From an uncultured Lachnospiraceae bacterium (GTDB taxonomy: Bacteria; Bacillota; Clostridia; Lachnospirales; Lachnospiraceae): a stretch of 8,792 nucleotides of DNA. The translations under genes and the position numbers were made by a program. A model generated the notes under the pieces. That model made no database searches, was not told the DNA's origin, and saw only the letters and a program-made list of their open reading frames with translations. The DNA lies in the NCBI GenBank assembly GCA_910583815.1, contig CAJTZB010000107.1:1-8792 (forward strand). The letters are read 5' to 3'. Each line of letters starts with the position of its first letter. The stretch's first letter is position 1. Positions 1 through 6,758 of the stretch are shown here, one piece after another.

Positions 1-44
1 AGCGTATAAGTCTGAATCTGCTCCTTTGTCATATGACGCACCAT
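1..44 (-). CDS. Start of a third flagellar-operon gene (partial, leaves window); possibly FliS-like
   Basis: The first codons of a minus-strand gene are visible downstream of flagellin. Candidate starts in one frame are ATG at 44, GTG at 41 and ATG at 32. The sequence AGGAAGG at 52-46 lies close before them, which favours 44 or 41 and leaves 32 rather far away. From the ATG at 32 the protein reads MTKEQIQTYTL and then runs off the left edge. The gap to the flagellin stop is 32 nt with no terminator-like hairpin, so the gene is probably co-transcribed with flagellin. The N-terminus resembles small FliS-like secretion chaperones found next to clostridial flagellins, but that is recollection over about 11 residues, so the function is only a guess. 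The presence of a gene start is better supported than its identity. Confidence 0.45.
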   Translation of the reverse strand, partial: MVRHMTKEQIQTYT

Positions 45-76
45 ACCTTCCTATCTTCTGCATCCTGCCGTCTGCA

Positions 77-1522
77 TTAGCTCTGCAACAGGTTCAGAAT
101 ATTCTGCGGACGCTCGTTCGCCTGAGCCAACATGGATGTAGCTGCCTGTGTCAGTACCTGCATCTGTGTATAAGTTGCCATCTCGGCCGCCATATCGGTA
201 TCTTCAATTCTTGAAAGTGCTTCTGTCAAGTTCTCTGCAGAAACATCCAAGCTGTTGATTGCATGGTCCAGACGGTTCTGGTAAGCACCCAGTTTAGCGC
301 GGATAGACGAAACCTCTTGTACTGCATTTTCAAATAACGTAATCGCCTCGGAAGCTCCCTCCTGTGTGCTGATATACGCTTTATCAATGCCAAGCGTCGT
401 TGTATCTACCTTTGGAATACGCACCTCCATAGACTGGCCTTCGTTTGCACCAATCTGCAGAATCATTGGGCCTGCATCTAACACGGTAACGGTCACGTCT
501 CCGATTGAGCCGGAAGATACCTGAAATACCATCTCAAAATCGTCTCTGTCACGGACTGTTACTATGTCGCCGTTCACACTGACTGTTGCTGTCTTGGAAA
601 AACCACCCTGTTCTGTTGTGTCAAGCGTCACGCCTGCATCGCTTCCGGCTGCCTTAGTGCCGCCTTTGTCAATGCCAAGCATTGCAGCAAGCTGTGGGTC
701 AGAACAGAAAACATTCAGCTCTGCATCCGAACCATAGTCGTCGGTCACAAACAAAAGATTTGCATTTGCCATTTGGACATCTGCCGGTGCTACCTGTGTG
801 TATCCGCCTGGTGCTGCCGCATCCGGAGTACCGTCCGTATACCCTACATAAATTCCCATATTGTCACAGACAGAGCGGATGGCTGTCAAAATATCATCCA
901 AGGAATCTCCCTGTTTGATGTCAACTGTCTGATTATTGACTGTAATCTCACCGTCTACCGGGGCAGTATTTCCTGTCATTTTGCTTAAAATGACTGCCTG
1001 ATCCCCTTCTTTATCTACCTTAAAGCTATACGCCCTTACATCTACACTGTCGGACAAAGAAATCAGTTTGACATTTTCATTGTCAGAATAAGAACGGCGG
1101 TCTACCGTACCATTTAACAGCTTCTTCGTATTGAATTCCGTTGTCTCGGAAATACGGTTGATTTCATCCATCAGTTCATCTACTTCATTCTGAAGCGCCT
1201 TGCGGTCGTCATCAGTATTGGAGCCGTTTGCTGCCTGTACCGAAAGCTCTCTTACACGCTGCAGCATTTCTTCTACTTCAATCAATGCGCCTTCTGCGGT
1301 CTGGATAACAGAAATACCATCGGCTGCGTTTCTGGCTGCCTGATTCAGTCCTGCTATCTGTGTTTTCATCTTCTGGGAAATCGCAAGCCCTGCTGCATCA
1401 TCTGCCGCACAGTTGATGCGGTAACCGGATGATAACCTCTGTAAGCTCTTTTCCAGAGCGCTGTTATTTTTCCCAAGGATATTATTTGTCTTTAATGCTG
1501 AAATATTGTGGTTGATTCTCAT
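77..1522 (-). CDS. fliC: Flagellin (flagellar filament subunit)
   Basis: Flagellin of 481 residues, exported through the flagellar type III apparatus and polymerised into the filament. Residues 1-140 are the conserved N-terminal D0/D1 region, starting MRINHNISAL, with SGYRIN at 32-37 and AADDAAGLAIS from 39. Residues 88-96 are QRVRELSVQ. Residues about 398-481 are the C-terminal D1/D0 helices, with RIEDTDMA (438-445) and SMLAQAN (463-469). The variable middle contains a stretch resembling the flagellin/FliD 'IN' motif: GDSLDDILTAI at 205-215, then a GSDAELNV strand near 264-271. LQIGANEGQ at 355-363 is typical of clostridial flagellins. The ATG overlaps the stop of the upstream gene (ATGA), and GGAGG at 1537-1533 inside that gene is the ribosome site, so translation is probably coupled. 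Oddities are three cysteines (C38, C219, C273) and a C-terminal NERPQN variant. Assignment is firm; whether it is the major or a minor flagellin cannot be told. Confidence 0.97.
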   Translation of the reverse strand: MRINHNISALKTNNILGKNNSALEKSLQRLSSGYRINCAADDAAGLAISQKMKTQIAGLNQAARNAADGISVIQTAEGALIEVEEMLQRVRELSVQAANGSNTDDDRKALQNEVDELMDEINRISETTEFNTKKLLNGTVDRRSYSDNENVKLISLSDSVDVRAYSFKVDKEGDQAVILSKMTGNTAPVDGEITVNNQTVDIKQGDSLDDILTAIRSVCDNMGIYVGYTDGTPDAAAPGGYTQVAPADVQMANANLLFVTDDYGSDAELNVFCSDPQLAAMLGIDKGGTKAAGSDAGVTLDTTEQGGFSKTATVSVNGDIVTVRDRDDFEMVFQVSSGSIGDVTVTVLDAGPMILQIGANEGQSMEVRIPKVDTTTLGIDKAYISTQEGASEAITLFENAVQEVSSIRAKLGAYQNRLDHAINSLDVSAENLTEALSRIEDTDMAAEMATYTQMQVLTQAATSMLAQANERPQNILNLLQS

Positions 1523-4500
1523 GCCAGCTGTTCCTCCATTTCATCTGCATTCCGCACATGGATAACAAGTGCTTTTGCAATCCGGTACAGTCTTGTGCTG
1601 TCCGGTGCTTCCTGTATTTCTTCACTTCCCTGTGTATCTTTGTAGATGCCGTCCGTACGGTAGGCGTAAGTATCAACCGGAACCTCCTCTGTCCCATAGA
1701 AAAGGGAACCGATTTCGAGCCTGCTTTCTGCCAATACCGCAAACAGATTTAACTGGCGTTCTTTCAAAGCCTGTGTACCTTCCCTGGTATCACTTGTGAT
1801 AAAGCATTTTAATTTTCCATCTTGTATCGTTGCCTCTGCAGAAATCTTCCCAAGGTTTCTTGTTGGGATTTCCGCCATAACCTTCGCCTGTTCCTCGCCT
1901 TTTTGCAAGACGGTCACATTCATATTGACGATGTCGGTTCCGGTATCAACCGGAATCTGATAGAACTCTCTTTTGCTTAGGCGGTTCATAAAACGCGCGC
2001 CAACATCCACCTTTTTGATGGACTTGACATCCTGCTTTGTCATAACCGGGTCACGATGCAGAGTAGTTTTGATTTCCTTCGTCTCATCTAAAAACGACTG
2101 GTACGCTGCCTGCATAGTTTCTTTGTTTTCCAGTGCTTCCGTAAAGTCCGGAAGCATTGCCTCTTCCCCGCTTGCAAGCGTCTTAAACCTCTTCCATTCC
2201 CGGAACATTGTCATATCGTCGCTTAACATTGCCCTTGCTGCTTCGAGGTTTTCCACAGTCGTAAGGATATTGAAATCCTCTAAAAATCTGGTCGGATTGA
2301 TGGACTGTTCCGCCAGATTCTGCACCTTGGCAAGCTGCTCTTTTGCCGCCTCCGTCTGATTTGTGGAAAGTTCCTTGATTTTATTATCGACCTTATCAAC
2401 TAAATTGTTTAGCGCTTCCGCATCTTTTCCGTACTTGTTCGCAATCCCTGACTGAATCTGGCGTTCAATACGATCCTTATCTGAGGAAAAATGAGTAAGC
2501 GATCCAAATGCCTCATCAATCACACGATCCATTCCCTTGGCGCGTCCGCTTCGCACCGCGGTCAAAAGGTTGCCGAGCGTCAGTTCCTGTCCGGTCTTTA
2601 GTACTCCGCCAACCGCAGCCTCTTCCGAGCCTTCTACTTGGTGCAACGCACGGTATATTGCAATATATGCTTTTCTCTCTTCTTCGCTGATGCCGTCCTG
2701 CTTTTCCAGATTGACAAGGAATGTGCCATAATTATCTTCTCCTTGTACACCCTCCTGCCTCCGAATATCCATAATTTTCTGTGCCAGAGAATCAATAGAC
2801 TCTTCCAGAGGATTGATACCATCACGAATCATACGTACCGTAACCGCAGGATGAAGTTCCTTTAATACATTCTGAAGTTTTTCATCGTACTCGCGCACGC
2901 GTTCAACATTTTCTGTTGTAACTTCTACGGTATTATAACCAAGCATACGCACGGCACGGCGGTTTGCATCTGTTGCCTCCATACCAATGCCGGAAAGCAG
3001 CCTGTCAACATTTCCGAATGCCTTTGTAATTTGGTCGCCCATTTCCGGCTTCGGCGCAGTCATAACCGCCTCATAAGTCTCATTGAACTTGCGGAATGTC
3101 TGATCCATATTCTGCCCGGTGCGGTGCAGTTCATTTAATGTAATTGCCGAACCTTTGTCTACTGTGTCCATAATCAGAGTTGCCGGCATCTTCTTGATTT
3201 CATTCAGCTTCTGTGTCGTGTCACGCAGCAGCTCCCATTCGCTTCTGCCACTTGCCACGCCTGCCTGTGTAAAGAAACTGGAATAAAAACGGCTCTCTAA
3301 TGCCCTTAAATTATCAATTAACTTGGTCATGCTGACCGTATCAATGCGGATTCCTTCTTTTGCAAGGCGGTAACCCGCCTCGTATGTCATTTTTGCACGG
3401 ATTTCCTCTAACTGCCGCCTTGCTTTGATGGAAGCCGCCTGTGCTGCCCCGGAAGTCGCATAGTCGCGCATATAGTCTGTAATGTCTGCGGCTCCGGAAT
3501 CAATCTGGTCTTGGGCATCGGTCAAATTTGCAAGCGAAAGTTCCAGTTTATCCCCTGGTACATTCGGATTTGCGGCACTTTCCTTTGCTGCTGCATAATC
3601 TACTGCCTGCTCCGTAACCTTTGCTGTTTTTCCGATAATCTGTCTGACTTCCTTCGCCGTGGAAGAAAGAAGATTTGCATTCTTTGGCTCCTGCCCGATG
3701 GAAACCGCATCTACTGCTTTTGTCAGTACGTCTTCTTCTGATAGCTTTATCTCCATTAACTGGCTGTATGCACGCAGGTTTTCTACAGTCAGCGGAATAT
3801 CCTTTTTAATAAATGTCTGTGCTGCACCTATCATTTCCTTGCTCGCACGAAGCCCTGCCTGAAACAGCAGATGCGTTACCGTCGGCTCCAACTGTTTCCA
3901 TGCTTCCTGCGTCAAAGGATGCTCCTTTTTCTGATAAGTCTGTGCCTGCTTTCTTGCCGTTGCCACATTATCCAACGTTGGCGCAAGCTTATTGCGTATC
4001 ATATATTCTGCTTCTGCAGGTTTTAGGCGTACACCTCCCCCTGCCTTTTCCATTGCAACCGCAACTTTTTCCAGATTGCCCTGTGTCAGCGGCAGGTTTG
4101 CCTTAAGAAGTTTTGTTACAATCTGCTCTGCCCTTGGATTGCCGGATAAAAACTGCATGGCCTGCTTTATGACTGCCTCGCGCTCATCCAGAATCTTTTC
4201 GGTCTGATGCTCCGCCGCATTTGCTGCGAGCTCCTTCTGCAGCTTAATGCGTTCCATTGCCGCTTCCAACTGTTCTGCGGTCATCTCATCTACCGGAAAG
4301 CCCTCTTCAGCCAGCATTTTCATATCATCTTCGGTCATGCGGTCTGACACATTATTTAAACGGTCTTGATTTTTCTCTGCCTCCGTTGCCTCATTCCCAT
4401 TCGCTGCCTGACCTTGTTCATTCTTGGCATTCACATTTTTGGAATAAAGCTCTGAGGTCTGCTTTTGTTCCAAATCCTCTTTTTCTGTATAAAGAGCTGC

Positions 4501-4644
4501 CTCTGCTCCCCCAACAGAACCCGATTTCCCTGTCTGTGCCGCTTTTCCTGCAGACACACTGCCCGGTATGCCGGAAGCCTGTTGGCTTGCATTCTGCTCT
4601 TTCTGTTTTACTCCATATGCGGAAAGTGCATCCGTAATATTCAT
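1519..4644 (-). CDS. Large DUF6240-type flagellar-associated protein with FliK-like C-terminal domain
   Basis: A hydrophilic protein of about 1041 residues without signal peptide or membrane segment, immediately upstream of flagellin and overlapping it by 4 nt. The start is set at 4644 because GGAG at 4653-4650 lies 5 nt before this ATG; an in-frame ATG 30 nt upstream has no ribosome site. Residues 1-100 are low-complexity, rich in Q, S, N, G and E. From about 110 the protein is largely helical, with a recurring pattern close to PLTxxNL: about 184-191, 284-290, 574-580, 687-692 and 794-800. MIRDGINPLEESI at 605-617 and the MLGYNTVEVTTENV region at 567-580 recall DUF6240 proteins of Lachnospiraceae. 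Residues about 905-985 (IPTRNLGKISAEATI, then GKLKCFIT) look like the FliK hook-length-control C-terminal domain. I infer a hook-length or export-switch role, unproven. The family name is from memory; the FliK resemblance is moderate. Confidence 0.83.
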   Translation of the reverse strand: MNITDALSAYGVKQKEQNASQQASGIPGSVSAGKAAQTGKSGSVGGAEAALYTEKEDLEQKQTSELYSKNVNAKNEQGQAANGNEATEAEKNQDRLNNVSDRMTEDDMKMLAEEGFPVDEMTAEQLEAAMERIKLQKELAANAAEHQTEKILDEREAVIKQAMQFLSGNPRAEQIVTKLLKANLPLTQGNLEKVAVAMEKAGGGVRLKPAEAEYMIRNKLAPTLDNVATARKQAQTYQKKEHPLTQEAWKQLEPTVTHLLFQAGLRASKEMIGAAQTFIKKDIPLTVENLRAYSQLMEIKLSEEDVLTKAVDAVSIGQEPKNANLLSSTAKEVRQIIGKTAKVTEQAVDYAAAKESAANPNVPGDKLELSLANLTDAQDQIDSGAADITDYMRDYATSGAAQAASIKARRQLEEIRAKMTYEAGYRLAKEGIRIDTVSMTKLIDNLRALESRFYSSFFTQAGVASGRSEWELLRDTTQKLNEIKKMPATLIMDTVDKGSAITLNELHRTGQNMDQTFRKFNETYEAVMTAPKPEMGDQITKAFGNVDRLLSGIGMEATDANRRAVRMLGYNTVEVTTENVERVREYDEKLQNVLKELHPAVTVRMIRDGINPLEESIDSLAQKIMDIRRQEGVQGEDNYGTFLVNLEKQDGISEEERKAYIAIYRALHQVEGSEEAAVGGVLKTGQELTLGNLLTAVRSGRAKGMDRVIDEAFGSLTHFSSDKDRIERQIQSGIANKYGKDAEALNNLVDKVDNKIKELSTNQTEAAKEQLAKVQNLAEQSINPTRFLEDFNILTTVENLEAARAMLSDDMTMFREWKRFKTLASGEEAMLPDFTEALENKETMQAAYQSFLDETKEIKTTLHRDPVMTKQDVKSIKKVDVGARFMNRLSKREFYQIPVDTGTDIVNMNVTVLQKGEEQAKVMAEIPTRNLGKISAEATIQDGKLKCFITSDTREGTQALKERQLNLFAVLAESRLEIGSLFYGTEEVPVDTYAYRTDGIYKDTQGSEEIQEAPDSTRLYRIAKALVIHVRNADEMEEQLA

Positions 4645-4735
4645 GACATCTCCATTTCTGCGTGCTTTCTGCACTGCATGCTGTGATAAAAAATCGCTGC
4701 AAGAATCAACTTTATGGCGCAGTTCCTTACTATTG

Positions 4736-4769
4736 TTAGGGTGTCAAAAGGGGGCTTTTGACACTCTAA
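4736..4769. repeat. 34-bp near-perfect palindrome (15-bp arms, 4-nt loop) with 8-bp direct-repeat flanks
   Basis: The arms TTAGGGTGTCAAAAG (4736-4750) and CTTTTGACACTCTAA (4755-4769) pair at 14 of 15 positions around a GGGG centre. The one exception, G4740 against T4765, is a G-U pair in plus-strand RNA and an A/C mismatch in minus-strand RNA. The sequence CTTACTAT occurs directly repeated at 4726-4733 and 4771-4778, just outside the arms (2 nt away on the left, 1 nt on the right). Inverted ends plus an 8-bp duplication resemble a tiny non-autonomous element or an excision footprint, but a plain regulatory hairpin is equally compatible. Neither strand shows a T-run after the stem, so it is not a standard intrinsic terminator. 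Confidence 0.75.
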
Positions 4770-4786
4770 TCTTACTATGTTATTTC
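4758..4786 (+). promoter_or_regulatory. Possible sigma-A promoter for the DUF885 gene, -35 within the palindrome
   Basis: A perfect TTGACA (4758-4763) in the right arm of the palindrome is followed after 17 nt by TATTTC (4781-4786), only 3 of 6 to TATAAT. It would give a leader of about 115 nt. The weak -10 box lies on the same bases as the predicted sigma-28 -10 on the other strand. A TACAAT at 4865-4870 is an alternative -10 without a convincing -35. Confidence 0.28.
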
Positions 4787-4808
4787 GGCAGAAACGAAGA
4801 TTTTCTTA
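4782..4808 (-). promoter_or_regulatory. Candidate sigma-28 (FliA/SigD) promoter of the flagellar operon
   Basis: On the minus strand TAAG (4808-4805) is followed by a 15-nt spacer and GCCGAAAT (4789-4782). The SigD consensus of Firmicutes is TAAA, about 15 nt, GCCGATAT, so the match is 3 of 4 and 7 of 8 at the expected spacing. Transcription would start near 4775 and give a leader of about 130 nt. A flagellin-containing operon is the expected target of this sigma factor. The match is by eye; the start site is not determined. Confidence 0.5.
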
Positions 4809-4907
4809 ACTGTCCGAAAAAATTCGGCACTCCCTGCCTCCGCATAAAAAAGAAAGCGCCCTCATACAATTGCTATGAAACGCCTTCCCTCCTGAAAGGA
4901 TTCTTCT

Positions 4908-6758
4908 ATGAGACAAATTCTACATAATTTTCGCCCCGGACGCTCCATTATGAAGTGGCTTGCCCAGCTTCTGCTCGTCCTTTTACTTATTTTTACCCCA
5001 TTGCTTTTGCTGCTCCTCTACCACCAGTTCCTATCCGGGCAGGAACAGCCAGACAACATCCCTCAGATACCGACTCCTGCAGCAGCAGATCTTCCTACAC
5101 CGACACCTGCCTTTGGGCAGTTTCTTGAAAATGTCTTCCGCAACGAAGTAAGCAGCAACACCATTTCCCTTCACTATTCTCTTGCAAACCCTGCAGAATA
5201 TGGGATTACCAACGCGCCTGTTACGCTCGGCACCGTTTACAGCAAAGATTCTTCTAATTCTGGTGGAAGTTCCAATAACGAAACAGCAGGTGACTATTTT
5301 GCTGACATTTATGAGCAGCTTATTTCTTATCCATACCAGACACTGACAAAAGAAGAGCAGCTTACCTATGACACGCTGTTAAGAAGCTTGAATCTGGCAA
5401 TGAAAAAAAATGCCTCTCCCTATCTGGAAGAGGAACTTGGCCCAACCACAGGCTTTCAGGCACAGCTTCCAATCTTGCTTGCCGAATACCGTTTTTATAC
5501 AGAAGCTGATGTCCGTACCTATCTGGATCTGCTGCCATGCATTTATGACTATTTCAAAGGACTTGCAAATTTTGAAAAAGAAAAAAGCGCTGTGGGATAC
5601 TTTATGAACGACAAAAGCGCGCAGGCAATTATTGACCAGTGTCTTTCTTTTGTAAAAGACCCGGACAGCAATTTTCTGATTTCCACATTTGAAGAAAAAC
5701 TGAAGGCACTTGGACTTCCTGCCGCAAAGCAGACGGAATACATGCTGGAAAACCGTACGGCACTTTTCAGCTATGTGCTGCCTGCCTATGAACTTTTGGC
5801 AGATGCGATGAAGGGCTGTCTTGGCACGAATAAAAATCCATATGGACTGTGCCATTATGATGGCGGAAAAGAATATTACGAACTTTCCGTGCAGGCAGCA
5901 ACCGGCTCGGACAGAACAATAAAAGAATTAAAGCTGTTGCTTCAGGATGCTGTAAACAGCCATATGGCAGCAATTGCAAATGCCATTGCCAAAGACCCTG
6001 GAATTTATGAAAGCTACCTGTCCCTGTCATACCCAGAAACCGAACCACAAAAAATCATGGAACATCTAATTCGTGCATCTGCTTCTGATTTTCCTGCCGT
6101 AGACTGTCAGAAATACGAAATCAAATATATTCCGGAATCCCTGCAGGATTATGTCAGCCCTGCGATGTATCTGATTCCGCCAATGGACGACTACGAAAAC
6201 AATACCATTTATATCAATCCAAACCCATCCTACAATATGGATGAACTGTTCCCAACCGTAGCACATGAAGGCTATCCGGGGCATTTATACCAGAATGTCG
6301 CCGCTCTCTCTAATGACATCCATCCTCTGCGTTATTTGCTTGCTCCAAGCGGCTATGACGAAGGCTGGGCAACTTATGTGGAGATTTATTCCTATCGGTA
6401 TGCAGGATTTTCTGAGGCACTGACCTCATTTCTTGGCTCTAACCAGGCGTCTACCCTTTGCCTGTACTCACTCGCTGATATTTTTATCCATTACGACGGC
6501 TACACTCCTGAACAGCTTGCCGGATACTTGGAAAACTATGGATTCCCACGCGCCATGTCGGATCTGATCTACGAGACAATGCTTGATGAACCGGGAGCCT
6601 ACCTTCCATATGCTGTCGGCTATCTGGAACTTGAGGAGGCAAAAGCACGCGCAAAATCCCTTTGGGGCAATGAATATTCTGACTACCGCTTCCACGAATT
6701 TTTAATGGAACTTGGCCCTGTGCCATTTTCCGTTATACATCAGCGGTTGGAGGAATAG
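4908..6758 (+). CDS. Membrane-anchored DUF885-family protein, putative zinc metallopeptidase
   Basis: A 616-residue protein. Residues about 18-38 form a very hydrophobic leucine-rich segment after a basic N-terminus (signal anchor or uncleaved signal peptide, no lipobox cysteine). A Pro/Thr linker follows at about 50-70, and the rest should lie outside the membrane. HEGYPGH at 453-459 and GYDEGWATYVE around E485 are the two signature motifs of the DUF885 family. H453, H459 and E485 are the likely metal ligands and E454 the catalytic base, by analogy with gluzincin peptidases. GGKEYYE near 318-325 is a further family-like motif. Length is normal for the family. The start at 4908 is supported by AAAGGA 7 nt upstream. 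The gene is divergent from the flagellar operon, and its last 26 bp overlap the end of the convergent araC-type gene. A link to motility is not shown; the substrate is unknown. Confidence 0.86.
   Translation: MRQILHNFRPGRSIMKWLAQLLLVLLLIFTPLLLLLLYHQFLSGQEQPDNIPQIPTPAAADLPTPTPAFGQFLENVFRNEVSSNTISLHYSLANPAEYGITNAPVTLGTVYSKDSSNSGGSSNNETAGDYFADIYEQLISYPYQTLTKEEQLTYDTLLRSLNLAMKKNASPYLEEELGPTTGFQAQLPILLAEYRFYTEADVRTYLDLLPCIYDYFKGLANFEKEKSAVGYFMNDKSAQAIIDQCLSFVKDPDSNFLISTFEEKLKALGLPAAKQTEYMLENRTALFSYVLPAYELLADAMKGCLGTNKNPYGLCHYDGGKEYYELSVQAATGSDRTIKELKLLLQDAVNSHMAAIANAIAKDPGIYESYLSLSYPETEPQKIMEHLIRASASDFPAVDCQKYEIKYIPESLQDYVSPAMYLIPPMDDYENNTIYINPNPSYNMDELFPTVAHEGYPGHLYQNVAALSNDIHPLRYLLAPSGYDEGWATYVEIYSYRYAGFSEALTSFLGSNQASTLCLYSLADIFIHYDGYTPEQLAGYLENYGFPRAMSDLIYETMLDEPGAYLPYAVGYLELEEAKARAKSLWGNEYSDYRFHEFLMELGPVPFSVIHQRLEE

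Larger units (their letters stand above)
4645..4907. promoter_or_regulatory. Divergent intergenic region between flagellar operon and DUF885 gene
   Basis: The 263-bp region separates two divergent genes. It holds a candidate sigma-28 promoter on the minus strand, an 8-bp-flanked palindrome, a possible sigma-A promoter on the plus strand, and AAAGGA (4895-4900), a good ribosome site 7 nt before the ATG at 4908. The predicted flagellar leader (about 4775 to 4645) is unusually long and carries two GGA motifs, at 4726-4724 and 4653-4651; the second is part of the ribosome site. No reading frame that looks coding lies here. Confidence 0.7.

Noticed and set aside
1973..2359. 128-codon open frame on the plus strand inside the flagellar-associated gene
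   Set aside because: Antisense to a clearly coding frame, no ribosome site, and no recognisable protein features.
4645..4674. Longer start (ATG at 4674) for the DUF6240-type protein
   Set aside because: No ribosome site precedes it, while GGAG lies 5 nt before the ATG at 4644.
4693..4714. TAAAGTT (4714-4708) with CGAT (4696-4693) as a sigma-28 promoter
   Set aside because: The -35 match is good, but the distance from TAAA to CGAT is 14 nt, about 3 nt too short, and the -10 is poor beyond CGAT. The TAAG-N15-GCCGAAAT site fits better.
4736..4769. Palindrome as an intrinsic terminator
   Set aside because: No T-run follows the stem on either strand, and no gene ends nearby.
4814..4827. Small palindrome CCGAAAAAATTCGG
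   Set aside because: Only 5-bp arms around an A-run; too short to call a site without recurrence.
5379..5855. 158-codon open frame on the minus strand inside the DUF885 gene
   Set aside because: Antisense shadow; low-complexity Phe/Lys/Cys-rich translation and no ribosome site.
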